Shown piece after piece: positions 43,929 to 53,887 of a stretch of DNA of 64,000 nt (its first letter is position 1; every line of letters begins with the position of its first letter). The stretch comes from Marinobacter maritimus (lineage in GTDB: Bacteria; Pseudomonadota; Gammaproteobacteria; Pseudomonadales; Oleiphilaceae). The notes under the pieces were generated by a model, which saw only the letters and a program-made list of their open reading frames with translations, had not been told where the DNA came from and did no database searches. The translations under genes and the position numbers were made by a program. Location: positions 62,001 through 126,000 of the forward strand of contig NZ_VCGW01000005.1 of the NCBI RefSeq assembly GCF_007671675.1, given 5' to 3'.

Positions 43929-45104
43929 ATGTTCCGACCCGCGTCTTTGATCGTCACGCTCGTTTTTAGCCTTCTGAGCGCGCTACCACTTCATGCCTCT
44001 GAAACGATCGCTGTGAAGATAGGGTATGTACAGTGGGCGCCAGACCAGGGTCCGGTGCTGTCCAACGTGCTTCCCGAGCCCGAGGATGCCGGCCTGCGAG
44101 GCGCCGAACTGGCGATTAACGATAACAGCACCACCGGGAAATTCATGGGCCACACTTACACCCTCACACCCAAAGTGGCCGAATCAGAGCAGGCGGCGGT
44201 AGAAGCCTTTGAGGCGTTGCAGCAACAAGGGGTTGATCTGTTTGTCATTAATGCGCCTGCCAGCACATTGACAGCGATAATGGATAAAGCCGCCACAGAT
44301 ACGCTGGTATTCAATTCCGGTAGCCCAGACGATGCGCTGCGCGCTAGCAAATGCAACCCGAATCTTCTGCACACTCTTCCAAGCTACGCAATGCTGACCG
44401 ACGCTCTGGGACAGTGGTTGAAAATGCGACGCTGGAGCCGGGTTTTTCTGATTACTGGACCCACCGCGGCAGACCAGGCTTGGGCCAGCGCATTTCGCCG
44501 CTCAGCCAAGCGCTTCGGGGTGAAAATCATGGAGGACAAACCCTGGACCTTTGATGCCGATCTGCGTCGCACCGCATCCAAAGAGTTGCCACTGTTCACC
44601 CAGGCGAACGATTACGCTGCGGTGGTAGTGGCTGATGTGCGTGGTGATTTTGGTGAATACGTGCCGTTCAACACCTGGTTGCCAAGGCCGGTAGTCGGCA
44701 CACAGGGCATGTCACCTGAGGCCTGGCATCGCGTTGTTGAAAGCTGGGGCGCCGCCCAATTACAGAGCCGTTTTTATGATTTGGCCGGCCGCGACATGAC
44801 AAGCGAAGATTACGCGGCGTGGGCGGCGGTTCGCTCTTTGGGAACAGCCGTTACCCAGCTTGGTAAAGCCGACCCCAAGAGTCTTCGCCGCTTTATTTTC
44901 AGCGACCGCTTTCAGCTGGCGGCGTTCAAAGGCCGCCAGCTGACCTACCGCTTGTGGAATGGCCAACTTCGTCAACCCATTCCGCTGGTACACCCGAGGG
45001 GGTTGGTTGCGAGTGCGCCGATCGAAGGCTTTATTCATCCGAAAACGGAAATGGACACCCTCGGGCTCGATGAGCCAGAAAGCGCGTGTCGTATCAACGG
45101 CTGA
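43929..45104 (+). CDS. Periplasmic binding protein of the PQQ-alcohol dehydrogenase system
   Basis: 391 residues with signal peptide about 1-24 (ending LHA) and GGAGG before the ATG. The fold is type I periplasmic binding (branched-chain amino-acid-like): IKIGYVQWAPDQGP-like start, GAELAINDNSTTGKFMGHTY, LQQQGVDLFVINAPASTLTA, WSRVFLITGPTAADQAWA. This is the binding protein typically found with PQQ-dependent alcohol dehydrogenases and a nearby ABC ATPase and permease (ped/exa type). It is the first gene of a four-gene operon. The ligand is not known. Confidence 0.88.
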   Translation: MFRPASLIVTLVFSLLSALPLHASETIAVKIGYVQWAPDQGPVLSNVLPEPEDAGLRGAELAINDNSTTGKFMGHTYTLTPKVAESEQAAVEAFEALQQQGVDLFVINAPASTLTAIMDKAATDTLVFNSGSPDDALRASKCNPNLLHTLPSYAMLTDALGQWLKMRRWSRVFLITGPTAADQAWASAFRRSAKRFGVKIMEDKPWTFDADLRRTASKELPLFTQANDYAAVVVADVRGDFGEYVPFNTWLPRPVVGTQGMSPEAWHRVVESWGAAQLQSRFYDLAGRDMTSEDYAAWAAVRSLGTAVTQLGKADPKSLRRFIFSDRFQLAAFKGRQLTYRLWNGQLRQPIPLVHPRGLVASAPIEGFIHPKTEMDTLGLDEPESACRING

Positions 45105-45146
45105 CCGCCTTTGCGCTCGCCATCGAGAACAACAAGGAGCTCTCCA

Positions 45147-46121
45147 ATGAAATCGCTATTCAGACAAACCGCTTTGGCTGCCTTGGTAGGGCTATCCGCG
45201 CCAGCTTTGGCAAGTTTGGCTTACGTATCCAATGAAAAAGACAACACCCTGTCTGTTATTGATACGGAATCACAGCAAGTTGTCGACACCATCGAGGTTG
45301 GCGCACGGCCACGCGGTATTTTGTTGTCAAAGGACTTCACCAAACTGTATATCTGCGCCAGCGACGATGACACTGTTCAAGTGCTGGATTTGGCCACCCG
45401 CAAGATTGTCGACACCCTGCCCTCCGGCGAAGATCCCGAGCAATTCGCATTGCATCCCAACAACAAGCATCTTTATATCGCCAATGAGGACGACGCTATT
45501 GTCACGGTGGTAGATGTTACCACCAAAGAGGTTCTGGCCCAGATCGACGTAGGCATCGAACCAGAAGGCATGGCGGTTAGCCCGGACGGAAAATGGGCGG
45601 TGAATACCTCAGAAACCACCAGCATGCTGCACTGGATTAACACCGAAACGTTTGAAATTGATAAAAACATAGTGATTGGCCAACGGCCACGCCATGTGGA
45701 ATTCAGCAACGACAGTAAAGTTGCATGGGCCTCGGCAGAAATCGGCGGCACCGTGCATATTATTGACGTTGATAACCTCGAACAAATTCACGAAATGTCG
45801 TTCAAAGTGCCCGGTGTCAACCAAGACAGAGTTCAGCCTGTGGGTATCGAGTTAACCTCTGACGGAAAATACGCTTTTGTTGCGTTAGGCCCCTCCAATC
45901 ACGTGGCTGTGGTCGACGCAAAAACCTACGAAATTCTGGATTACCTGCTGGTCGGAAGCCGCGTGTGGCAACTGGATCTGAATAAAGACGAAACTCAGCT
46001 CTACACCACCAACGGTGTGTCTGGGGATGTATCGGTTATTGATGTAGAAGCTCTGAAAGTCATCAAATCCATCAAGGTGGGCCGCTACCCTTGGGGCGTG
46101 GTCATCGATCCCAATTCATGA
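45147..46121 (+). CDS. YVTN-type beta-propeller protein of PQQ catabolism
   Basis: 324 residues from the ATG at 45147 with AAGGAG upstream. Signal peptide about 1-21. It consists of repeated 40-residue propeller blades: LAYVSNEKDNTLSVIDTE, KLYICASDDDTVQVLDLATR, HLYIANEDDAIVTVVDVTTK, and so on (about seven). Members of this family co-occur with PQQ-linked alcohol dehydrogenases. A periplasmic location is predicted; the molecular role is not established. The stop overlaps the ABC ATPase start (ATGA). Confidence 0.9.
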   Translation: MKSLFRQTALAALVGLSAPALASLAYVSNEKDNTLSVIDTESQQVVDTIEVGARPRGILLSKDFTKLYICASDDDTVQVLDLATRKIVDTLPSGEDPEQFALHPNNKHLYIANEDDAIVTVVDVTTKEVLAQIDVGIEPEGMAVSPDGKWAVNTSETTSMLHWINTETFEIDKNIVIGQRPRHVEFSNDSKVAWASAEIGGTVHIIDVDNLEQIHEMSFKVPGVNQDRVQPVGIELTSDGKYAFVALGPSNHVAVVDAKTYEILDYLLVGSRVWQLDLNKDETQLYTTNGVSGDVSVIDVEALKVIKSIKVGRYPWGVVIDPNS

Positions 46122-46843
46122 CCCTGGAAGCCCGTAACATCAGCTTTCGCTATGGCAATAAGCCTGTGCTCAAGGAGGTCGATTTCACTCTGACCTCCGG
46201 AGGTTTCCATGCATTGCTAGGGCCTAATGGTGCTGGTAAGTCCACGCTGTTCGGGTTGCTTACCCGACTGCTGGCACTGCAACAGGGCGATATACTGCTT
46301 GCCGGGCAGTCTCTGAAAAAGCAGCCAGCTGATGCCATGCGCCAAATAGGTGTGGTGTTCCAACAGAACGCGCTGGACCTGGATCTCTCGGTTCGGCAAA
46401 ACCTGATGTATCACGGCGCCCTTCATGGGCTTTCGCGCAGGGAGGCCCGCAGCCGCGGCGACCAGGAACTGCGGCGGTTCGGATTACTTGCCCGGGCGGG
46501 CGATGCGGTTCGGGAGCTCAACGGCGGTCACCGGCGGCGGGTAGAAATTGCACGCGCCCTGCTGCACCGTCCCTCACTGCTTTTGCTCGACGAGCCTACC
46601 GCCGGGCTGGATGTTACCAGCCGCAGGGCCCTTAACGATCATGTGCGCAGGCTCTGCAAAAAAGATGGCCTGACGGTCCTCTGGGCCACTCACTTGATTG
46701 ATGAAGTACACCAGCAAGACCGGGTGCTCATTCTGCACCAGGGCCAGCTACTGGCAGACGAGAAAGGCCTCGAAATTTACTCTGCCGACGGCAGCAAGAG
46801 CCTTGCGGAGACATTTGAATCACTGACGGGAAGCGCGCCATGA
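46118..46843 (+). CDS. ABC transporter ATPase of the alcohol oxidation system (PedA-like)
   Basis: 241 residues. Walker A GPNGAGKST, Q-loop VVFQQN, Walker B LLLLDEPTAGLD and the switch His in WATHLID. The C-motif, which is usually LSGGQ/LNGGH, is ELNGGHRRRVEIA, a known variant in this family. It pairs with the following permease as an ABC-2-type exporter. Overlaps at both ends show coupling with the beta-propeller gene and the permease. Confidence 0.93.
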   Translation: MTLEARNISFRYGNKPVLKEVDFTLTSGGFHALLGPNGAGKSTLFGLLTRLLALQQGDILLAGQSLKKQPADAMRQIGVVFQQNALDLDLSVRQNLMYHGALHGLSRREARSRGDQELRRFGLLARAGDAVRELNGGHRRRVEIARALLHRPSLLLLDEPTAGLDVTSRRALNDHVRRLCKKDGLTVLWATHLIDEVHQQDRVLILHQGQLLADEKGLEIYSADGSKSLAETFESLTGSAP

Positions 46844-47643
46844 CACCTGCTCAGTACTGGCATTGTTTTATCGGCATCCAGTTCCGTGAATGGCTGCGCT
46901 TTTGGCAACAACGCACCCGGTTTGCCAGTGCGCTGGTCCGCCCACTGCTCTGGCTGGTCGTGTTTGCCGCCGGTTTTCGCGCGGTCCTTGGCATTTCCAT
47001 TATTCCGCCCTATCAAACGTACATTACCTACGAGACCTACATTGCACCCGGGCTGTGCGGCATGATCATCCTGTTTAACAGCATGCAAGGCGCGCTCTCT
47101 ATGGTCTATGACCGGGAACTTGGGAGTATGCGGGTACTCTTGATGAGCCCCTTGCCTCGCCCCTTTCTGCTGATCAGCAAATTATTGGCGATGGGCGTGG
47201 TATCGGTTGGCCAGGTCTATGTTTTCCTCATGTTGGCTTTGTTCGTCGATGTAGAGCCACCACTCTGGGGCTATCTGGCCGTACTCCCAGCGTTGATTCT
47301 GACGAGCCTGATGCTTGGTGCAATGGGTCTGTTAATTGCCATGTGGATCAAGCAGCTGGAGAACTTTGCCGGGGTGATGAACTTTGTCATTTTCCCGATG
47401 TTCTTTATGTCCTCCGCGCTGTACCCACTCTGGAAAATGAATGAGGCAAGCCCCTGGCTGTATTGGGTATGCCAGTTCAATCCCTTTACCCACGCGATAG
47501 AAGCGATTCGGTTTTCGCTGTATCTGGAGTGGAATCCTTTGGCCTGGGGAGTGATTACCGGGGTTACGTTGGTTCTGGTTATTTTGGCCACCGCCGGCTT
47601 CCGGCCACAAAGAACTAAAATACTAAGTAGCAAACCGGCCTGA
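46840..47643 (+). CDS. ABC-2-type permease of the alcohol oxidation system (PedC-like)
   Basis: 267 residues with about six membrane helices (FASALVRPLLWLVVFAAGF, YETYIAPGLCGMIILFNSM, ISKLLAMGVVSVGQVYVFLM, LLIAMWIKQLENFAGVMNF). The QLENFAGVMNFVIFPMFFMS segment is typical of ABC-2 exporters. In Pseudomonas PedC-type permeases are linked to growth on 2-phenylethanol and other alcohols. Transported molecule unknown. It ends the operon. Confidence 0.92.
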   Translation: MTPAQYWHCFIGIQFREWLRFWQQRTRFASALVRPLLWLVVFAAGFRAVLGISIIPPYQTYITYETYIAPGLCGMIILFNSMQGALSMVYDRELGSMRVLLMSPLPRPFLLISKLLAMGVVSVGQVYVFLMLALFVDVEPPLWGYLAVLPALILTSLMLGAMGLLIAMWIKQLENFAGVMNFVIFPMFFMSSALYPLWKMNEASPWLYWVCQFNPFTHAIEAIRFSLYLEWNPLAWGVITGVTLVLVILATAGFRPQRTKILSSKPA

Positions 47644-48015
47644 CCGGCCCGGCCAGCGCGACCAATCCAAAACACTGAGCGAAAATGAGGAAAGCGACCG
47701 CGGCAAGTCCAGACATACCCGACTTTCGATGTGGTAGATTTATTCCTACACAATACGAACCCCGGTGACGGGCAAGCATAGTACTTTGGTGGCTGTTTTT
47801 TGGTGCGATGGTCGCATTCAACTAAGGGCCGGGGTGGCGTGTAATGGAAGTATCACAATAATAACCCGGAGCTTAGCGCCGTTTTGCCGAGCTAACGACC
47901 TTCTGAACTGGGGGCTGCCGTGCTTAACCAACTCAATGCCGTATTGTGTTCCGAAACCCACTCTCACGATTCGGGGAAAGTTCCCGATACTGAAAATAGA
48001 CAGGTAGATACCACC
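47644..48015. other. Intergenic region before the ErbR-like gene, with CGGGGA-AAG-TTCCCG site
   Basis: 372 bases without a credible gene. The site at 47972-47986 has the CGGG-N7-CCCG spacing of the PedH-promoter palindrome with one mismatch in the half-sites. It ends 29 bases before the ATG. No terminator with a clear T-run was seen after the permease gene. Confidence 0.45.
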
Positions 48016-48693
48016 ATGGAGCCTGCATTCAAGATTTTGATTGCCGACGACCACCCGCTTTTTCGGGAAGCCATCGGTAACGTCATCGCTTCGGGCTTTG
48101 AAGGTAGTGAAATCATTGAAACCGACGATCTCGACAGCGCGCTTAAGGTCGCCCAGGAAAATGATGATCTGGACCTGATCCTACTGGACCTGAATATGCC
48201 AGGAATGCACGGCCTGAATGGCCTGATCACCTTGCGCAACGAAGCGCCAACCATTCCCGTAGTGATTGTCTCGGCAGAAGAGGAAAAACAGGTGGTGCTG
48301 CAAGCCATTACATACGGCGCAGTGGGTTTTATTACCAAATCATCGCCGCGCGCTCAGATGACAGAAGCTATTCAGCAAATCCTCAACGGCAATGTGTACC
48401 TGCCCTCGGATATTATCCGCTCTGGCAAAGAGGCCGCCAGCCGGCGCAGACGTAACGATGAAAACCCCATTTCTCCTGAGCTGCTCAATTCCCTGACCCG
48501 GCGCCAATTACTGGTACTGGAGCGGATGTCCAAAGGAGAGTCGAACAAGCAAATTGCCTACAACCTCAATATTGCTGAGACCACCGTCAAGGCGCACGTA
48601 TCGGCCATTTTGCGCAAACTCAGCGTGCACAACCGAGTACAGGCCATCTTGTCCGCCAGTGATGTGGATTTTAGCGAATACCTGAAGCGTTAA
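48016..48693 (+). CDS. LuxR-type response regulator, ErbR/AgmR-like
   Basis: 225 residues from the ATG at 48016; an open frame extends 32 codons upstream without a ribosome site. Receiver with D11-D12, phospho-acceptor D58 in [10 protein letters not shown], Lys in GFITKSS, and LuxR HTH (about 160-220; [41 protein letters not shown]). It is next to an ErcS'-like hybrid kinase and a FIST protein, the arrangement seen around erbR in P. aeruginosa, where these regulators control exaA/exaB and pqq. It probably binds the shared CGGGAA-type site, but that is inference. Confidence 0.87.
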   Translation: MEPAFKILIADDHPLFREAIGNVIASGFEGSEIIETDDLDSALKVAQENDDLDLILLDLNMPGMHGLNGLITLRNEAPTIPVVIVSAEEEKQVVLQAITYGAVGFITKSSPRAQMTEAIQQILNGNVYLPSDIIRSGKEAASRRRRNDENPISPELLNSLTRRQLLVLERMSKGESNKQIAYNLNIAETTVKAHVSAILRKLSVHNRVQAILSASDVDFSEYLKR

Positions 48694-48736
48694 TGCTCGG
48701 GCCGGTTCATAAGCACACGGCGGGGGGCGAGGCTAC

Positions 48737-51036
48737 TTAACGCGGCTCCCGTCGTTGCAGACTAATCAAATGACTGAGGGTACTTCTGAGCTTCAGCGGC
48801 TTGACCGGTTTGTTCATCAACACATAACCGAGATCTCGAATGTGCTGTTTGAGCTCATTGGTGTAGTTCGCAGTAATCATTACCACTGGGGCCGGATGAC
48901 GACGACGCCCATTAATGCTGGCAACAATATCCGCTCCAGTCTCATCGTTATCGAGATGATAGTCAGCAAGGATCAGATCCACCGGGCTTCCAACCGGGTC
49001 TAGCTGGCGCTCCAAATCCGCCAGCGACGTGGCACCCGTTACCCGACAATCCCAGCCTTCCAACAGGGTTTTCATACCTGCACAAATTGCGTGATCGTTA
49101 TCAATCACCCAAACCCTTGCGCCGCCCAGGCCCTGATCCGCCATCGCGTTATGAACCCCCTTGCCGGCAGCACTTAAGCGTTTGGGCTGAAGTCGGCCCA
49201 TGGGTACGCGTACACTAAACACCGACCCCCTCCCTTCCGCCGACGACACTGAAACGTCGTGGCCCAGCATGCGTGCAATTTTATCCACGATGGCAAGGCC
49301 AAGACCCAGACCTTTGTCAGGACGCGAGCCCTCAGGTCGGATGCGTTTGAATTCCTGAAAAATTTCGTTCAGTTTGTCCTGAGGAATACCCGGCCCGGTG
49401 TCCCAGACCTGAAGCAGTATGTGATCTTTCTGGCGCCGGCACCCCAACAAAATCCGGCCACTGCCAGTATAGCGAATGGCGTTGGTTAAAAAGTTGCGCA
49501 GAATCCGCGCCAATAGCTGCGAGTCCGATTCCACAATCGCCGAAGACGCCACAAAATCGAGTCTTAGGCCTTCCGCAACAGCCATTTGCTGGCATTCGCG
49601 GGCGATGTTATTGAGAAGATCACGCAAATCAAACGCGGTCACATCTGGCTTAATCACACCGGCGTCCAGTTTGGAAATGTCCACCAGGGTGCCCAGCAGA
49701 CTCTCCACGTCATCCAGCGAAGCGCTGACCGAACGCACCTGGCTTTCGGCTTTCGGGCCAAACGATTGCTCTAACAGGGCACTGGTGAACAGCCTGGCAG
49801 CATTCAGGGGTTGCAGCAGATCATGGCTGACAGCAGCCAGGAATTTTGTTTTCGACAGGTTTGCCTGCTCGGCTTCCAATTTTGCCTCTTGCAAGCGCGC
49901 CTCTGCAGAAGCGCGCTCGCTGATTTCCTGACGCAGCTGGCTGTTGGCCTCTCCGTCAGCGCCGAGGTGCGCTCTTTGATCCGGTGTTCAAGATCGTCAT
50001 AAGCCTGCTCCAGCGCCAAGGCCGTTTTGCGGCGCTCGGTAATGTCACGAATGAGCACGAAAAACCCGACCACATCACCGCACTCATCGAAATTGGGCAC
50101 ATAGGAACGCAACATGAAGCGCACCTGCCCCTGGTCGCCAGTTTCTTCGAACTCGAAGTTCACACTATGGCCAGCCAACACTTCCAGCATCTGTGGCAGC
50201 AGCCGCTCATACAGTTCCACCGAGTGCAGCTGATCAAGCCGCATACCCAAGGGCGACTCGCCGTTGCGGCCATACCAGGCCTCGTAAACCTGATTGCAAA
50301 ACTGAATACTCAAATCTGCGCCAACGTAGGCAATTAACGCCGGAACATGGTCAGTGACCACTCGAATCCAGTGCTCACTTTCTTCAAGTGCCTTGATGCG
50401 ACGGGCCATTTCGCTGTTTTTTACGTCGGTTATATCCGAATACAACACCACCAACCCACCCTCACGGGTGGGTCGTTCAGTCATTTGCACCCAACGATCA
50501 TTGGAAAGCAGAAACACGACACCTTCTGAATCGGGCTCGCGGTGTTCTTCCACAATCAAACCCGACGCAAACGCCAGTTCCCGCACACTCTCAATAGTGG
50601 TACCTGGGGTTGGCATCGCAACACCGGCATGGCGCCAATAACTGCGAAAGCGGCTATTGCTTTGCACCAGTTGGTGGCGATGGTCAAACAGCACAAATCC
50701 ATCGGCAATACTCTCGATGGCATCACTCAAGCGCTGGCGGGTTGTTTCCGCCTCTTCACGAGCTCGGTTCAGTGCCTTATTGCTACCACGAAGCTCCTCC
50801 ATTGCCTGATTAAGTGCTTCTGTGCGCTCGCGCACCTGTTCCGCCAGCACGACCGAATGCTCAAACGCCGCGTAGGGTGCAGGTTTGTCTGCCATCCCGG
50901 ATTCCACCCGCACGATTAACGCGTCGCGGATTTTACGCAGCCGCTCATTATCGGCTTCAAGCGTAGCGATGCGCTCACGCAGAGTCGCATCCGGGTGCAA
51001 CTGGGAGTTAGAGGGAACGGGAATCAGGCTGGCCAA
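48737..51036 (-). pseudogene. ErcS'-like hybrid sensor kinase interrupted by a one-base frameshift near 49950
   Basis: Two reading frames together give one kinase of about 765 residues. The first frame (TTG at 51036 with a GGGGGTGG site, inside the end of the FIST gene; GTG at 51087 possible) holds a coiled coil and two PAS domains (IADGFVLFDHRHQLVQSNSR; VPALIAYVGADLSIQFCN) and ends EHRIKERTSALTE at about 49950. The HisKA part continues in another frame as ANSQLRQEISERASAEARL, then SHDLLQPLNAARL, HATPase (FLTNAIRYT, DTGPGIPQ, GLGLGLAI) and a receiver (LADYHLDN, NKPVKP). A single missing base explains it. Either the gene is broken, or this is a sequencing error. Architecture equals ErcS plus an extra PAS. 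Confidence 0.8.
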
Positions 51037-52282
51037 TAACCACCCCCGTGAACGTTTGATTAATATGCATTCCGTTGAACTGCTCACCGTAGGTGTTAAA
51101 ACCCACTACCTTGTGATGACGTAGAAACTCAGACACCGCCTCGACTTCACCGGTTAGCTCGGCCTCCAGGCGGCGTAAAAAGCAATCACAACCAATGGTA
51201 ATCAACGGCGGCCCAACCATGCTTTCCGAGATTTCGAGCTGCTCCCGCACACTGTCCAACAGAGATTCGGGCGCCATGGCTGTCATGACAATGCCCGTCT
51301 CCACCGCGCAATAAAACGTCAGGCTTTTGTCCGGATTGACACACTGAATCGAACGTACAAAATAATGGCCGCCGACTTTTACACCCAATGGCTGCAGTGC
51401 AAAAACGGTGCGGTCCAGTTTATCGACTGTTACGCCCACGGCACGAGCATAAGCCTCAGCGGCCGGCTCTGCGTTCAATTCATAAACCGTTCGGCTGTCA
51501 GAACAGGCGCGTGTAACAACCAGCTTCTCGTGGCCTTCAGTCATGTGATGGCTGGAAAACACGCGAAAGTCCAGGGGGGTGTTAACCAACAGAACCATGG
51601 CCGCACCGGCGTGGAAACGGCCGTCGTAAAATACATGCGTGTTTGCAAGACGTTCATCATCACCCGCTGAACCGCCAAATTGCGGAATGCTGCCAAGTGC
51701 CGCGTTCAGCGTTGCAAGCACCAGCTCTTCACGGCTGGACAGCCCATCCAGCAAGGTGATGGCAAAGGTATTACCTTTGATGGGCGCAATTCGGGCGTTA
51801 CGACAATTCGTCAGCAGGCCGTCAATGACATTTTGCGCATCCTGCAGGGAGAAGCGATCTATTTCCCGGATCAATGCGCAGTCAATTGAGAAAAAACGGC
51901 TGTCAAAACCAATCGCCGTGATACATCCACGATCATAGCCGCGCGTGGTAATTTCACCCGCCGATGTACAGCCCGACAGGCGCACATCCGGGAATACCTG
52001 GGCGAGAGCCGGGCCCAGCCCATCAAGATCATATTCTGCTGAACAGAAGAACAGAACACACCCAAGATCTGGGTGATTAAGCTGACTGGCAAGATCATTC
52101 GCAGCCAGAAACGGCTCGCGAATGCAGGTGCTGGCAACACGGACAGCAGACATTGTCGTTACTGGCGGCATCGGGGCTACTTCCGCAGAAAAAGAAGGTC
52201 TCCATAATTCTACGGACTCCACCGGCTTCGCCAATGAGACTTCAGTGCTTTTTATGGGTGCGCCGAAATGATCGTAAGCCAT
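51008..52282 (-). CDS. FIST-domain sensory protein
   Basis: 424 residues, no signal peptide. A FIST N domain (about 45-255; LGCVLFFCSAEYDLDGLGPAL, LSGCTSAGEITTRGYDRGCI, LLDGLSSREELVLATLNAAL) is followed by the FIST C domain (about 260-400; YELNAEPAAEAYA, GFNTYGEQFNGMHINQTFTG). FIST proteins are small-molecule sensors that act in signal transduction without their own output domain. Its gene overlaps the hybrid kinase gene, so it likely supplies an input for that kinase. The same pair occurs in the P. aeruginosa ethanol region. Confidence 0.9.
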   Translation of the reverse strand: MAYDHFGAPIKSTEVSLAKPVESVELWRPSFSAEVAPMPPVTTMSAVRVASTCIREPFLAANDLASQLNHPDLGCVLFFCSAEYDLDGLGPALAQVFPDVRLSGCTSAGEITTRGYDRGCITAIGFDSRFFSIDCALIREIDRFSLQDAQNVIDGLLTNCRNARIAPIKGNTFAITLLDGLSSREELVLATLNAALGSIPQFGGSAGDDERLANTHVFYDGRFHAGAAMVLLVNTPLDFRVFSSHHMTEGHEKLVVTRACSDSRTVYELNAEPAAEAYARAVGVTVDKLDRTVFALQPLGVKVGGHYFVRSIQCVNPDKSLTFYCAVETGIVMTAMAPESLLDSVREQLEISESMVGPPLITIGCDCFLRRLEAELTGEVEAVSEFLRHHKVVGFNTYGEQFNGMHINQTFTGVVIGQPDSRSL

Positions 52283-52413
52283 TGATCAGACTACTCCATT
52301 GGCAAAATCAAACGCCTGCCTGCATGCAACCACCAAAAAACCAGCACTTTAGTTCTAGATCCTTGTGCCGCGAGCGATAGAGCGCCAACTCTACCGCCCG
52401 CACAATACGATGA

Positions 52414-53514
52414 CTAGAACGTGACAATGGCCCCAAGCGCGATGGTGTTGATGTCAGAGTTGGTGGTGCCTGTTGTGCGATTTTCGCCCTCAAACATGTT
52501 GTACTCGGCAACCAGCTTAAAGTTGCTGTTCACATCATGAAAGAAGCCCAAAGTCGTGCTTTCCGTTTCAAGGTTCAGAATTTCAGCGTCAGTCTCACCA
52601 TACGACAAGACTACGCGGTTGGGGCCGAAGGTGTAGGATCCCTGAACCAGAAAACCATCGGCGTCATCTTCAGTGACTGCACCGTTGGTAATCAGTACCG
52701 GGTTATCACCCTTCGAGGTAAAACCCGATGCTGCTAGCGTCAATCCAGCCAACGAGGCTTTAACACCATAGCCGACACCACTACTGTCAACCTCAATGCC
52801 GCCATTTTCGGCTGATTGGTACCGGCCATTGAGCCAACCGGTCAGCCCTAACCCGTTCATATCGGTGCTATAGGTTATCTCCGTCTCAAACCGCGGAGCA
52901 GAATTCTCATCATTTGTACCAGTAACCGTGTCTGCCGGATCAAGAACACCAACAGCAACATTTAAGCCGGACATTTCCGGAGCACGATAAGTTATCTGGG
53001 CTGATGGAGTCGGGTACGGATATCCAGCACCGATGTTACCGAAAGACACACCACCAGCCGCGCCCGGAGAACCAAAACCCATCAGAATTTCATCAAGGAA
53101 AATGTTGGAGCGCGCGTAAAGACCAAAATCTTTACCGATCAAAACTTGGCCAAAGCTACCGTCTACGGTGGCGTAAAACTGGCGCACGTCAATAGAAGTG
53201 TCAGTTGGCGAGTCCAGACTGTCGTTGATCGATGTCCAGAATGATGAGCGACCTCCCAGAGTCAGATCACCCATGGCTTTGCTGAAGTTAAACCCTATGG
53301 TATTGGGCAAAAAGCCCATCTTGATGCGGGAGTCACGGGTGTCGCTCACATCATCGTCGCGATTTACATAAAATGCGTTGAAATAGCCATCGACGGAAAA
53401 CGTTGTGCCGTCTTCGTTATACAATTCGACCGCCGCATTTGCCCCTGCACTGGCACCCATCACAGCCGCCATTGCGATGGACAGCCCTGACTTTCTGATT
53501 TTGTTGTTGTTCAT
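52414..53514 (-). CDS. Outer-membrane porin (gram-negative porin family)
   Basis: 366 residues with signal peptide about 1-28 (ending ANA) and a good GGGGGAA site. It is a beta-barrel protein with strands such as TLGGRSSFWTS, VRQFYATVDGSFGQVLIGKDF (the loop-3 type PE-less region) and a C-terminal TIALGAIVTF ending in Phe, the BAM recognition signal. It may let alcohols or rare-earth chelates reach the periplasm. This proposed link rests only on its position in the island. It is divergent from the NosR-like gene. Confidence 0.9.
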   Translation of the reverse strand: MNNNKIRKSGLSIAMAAVMGASAGANAAVELYNEDGTTFSVDGYFNAFYVNRDDDVSDTRDSRIKMGFLPNTIGFNFSKAMGDLTLGGRSSFWTSINDSLDSPTDTSIDVRQFYATVDGSFGQVLIGKDFGLYARSNIFLDEILMGFGSPGAAGGVSFGNIGAGYPYPTPSAQITYRAPEMSGLNVAVGVLDPADTVTGTNDENSAPRFETEITYSTDMNGLGLTGWLNGRYQSAENGGIEVDSSGVGYGVKASLAGLTLAASGFTSKGDNPVLITNGAVTEDDADGFLVQGSYTFGPNRVVLSYGETDAEILNLETESTTLGFFHDVNSNFKLVAEYNMFEGENRTTGTTNSDINTIALGAIVTF

Positions 53515-53887
53515 AATTCCCCCAGTATGTTCGTTATTCCGAATCAGGCGACCGTTAGTAAATGCCGCAAGCGACAGTTGTTGCCTGAACTTTATAATCG
53601 GCTAACAAGAAAACCTGAGGTATCGGCCGAGGGAGCCGGTTTTATGCTTATTTGGGAGGGAGTAGTAATAGCACTTTTGGACTAAGACATTCATTTGTCT
53701 GAATTTGCGATAACAATCGAGATCAGGTGTTACAGATGGCCAAGCGCCAGCACAAATTACTGCCTCTGATGATAAATACACAAAATCAACCATAAAGTAG
53801 CAGGCGGCTGGCTCTGAGGTCGTATTGAGTCAAAACACAAACTCAATAGCATGAAAGGAACTACCCGAAAAATACCAGGAGTAACTC
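53515..53887. promoter_or_regulatory. Divergent porin/NosR-like promoter region with 8-bp inverted repeat
   Basis: 373 bases with no credible ORF. TATTGAGT (53823-53830) and ACTCAATA (53841-53848) form a perfect inverted repeat with a 10-base spacer, 40-65 bases ahead of the NosR-like start, a plausible operator. Confidence 0.45.
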
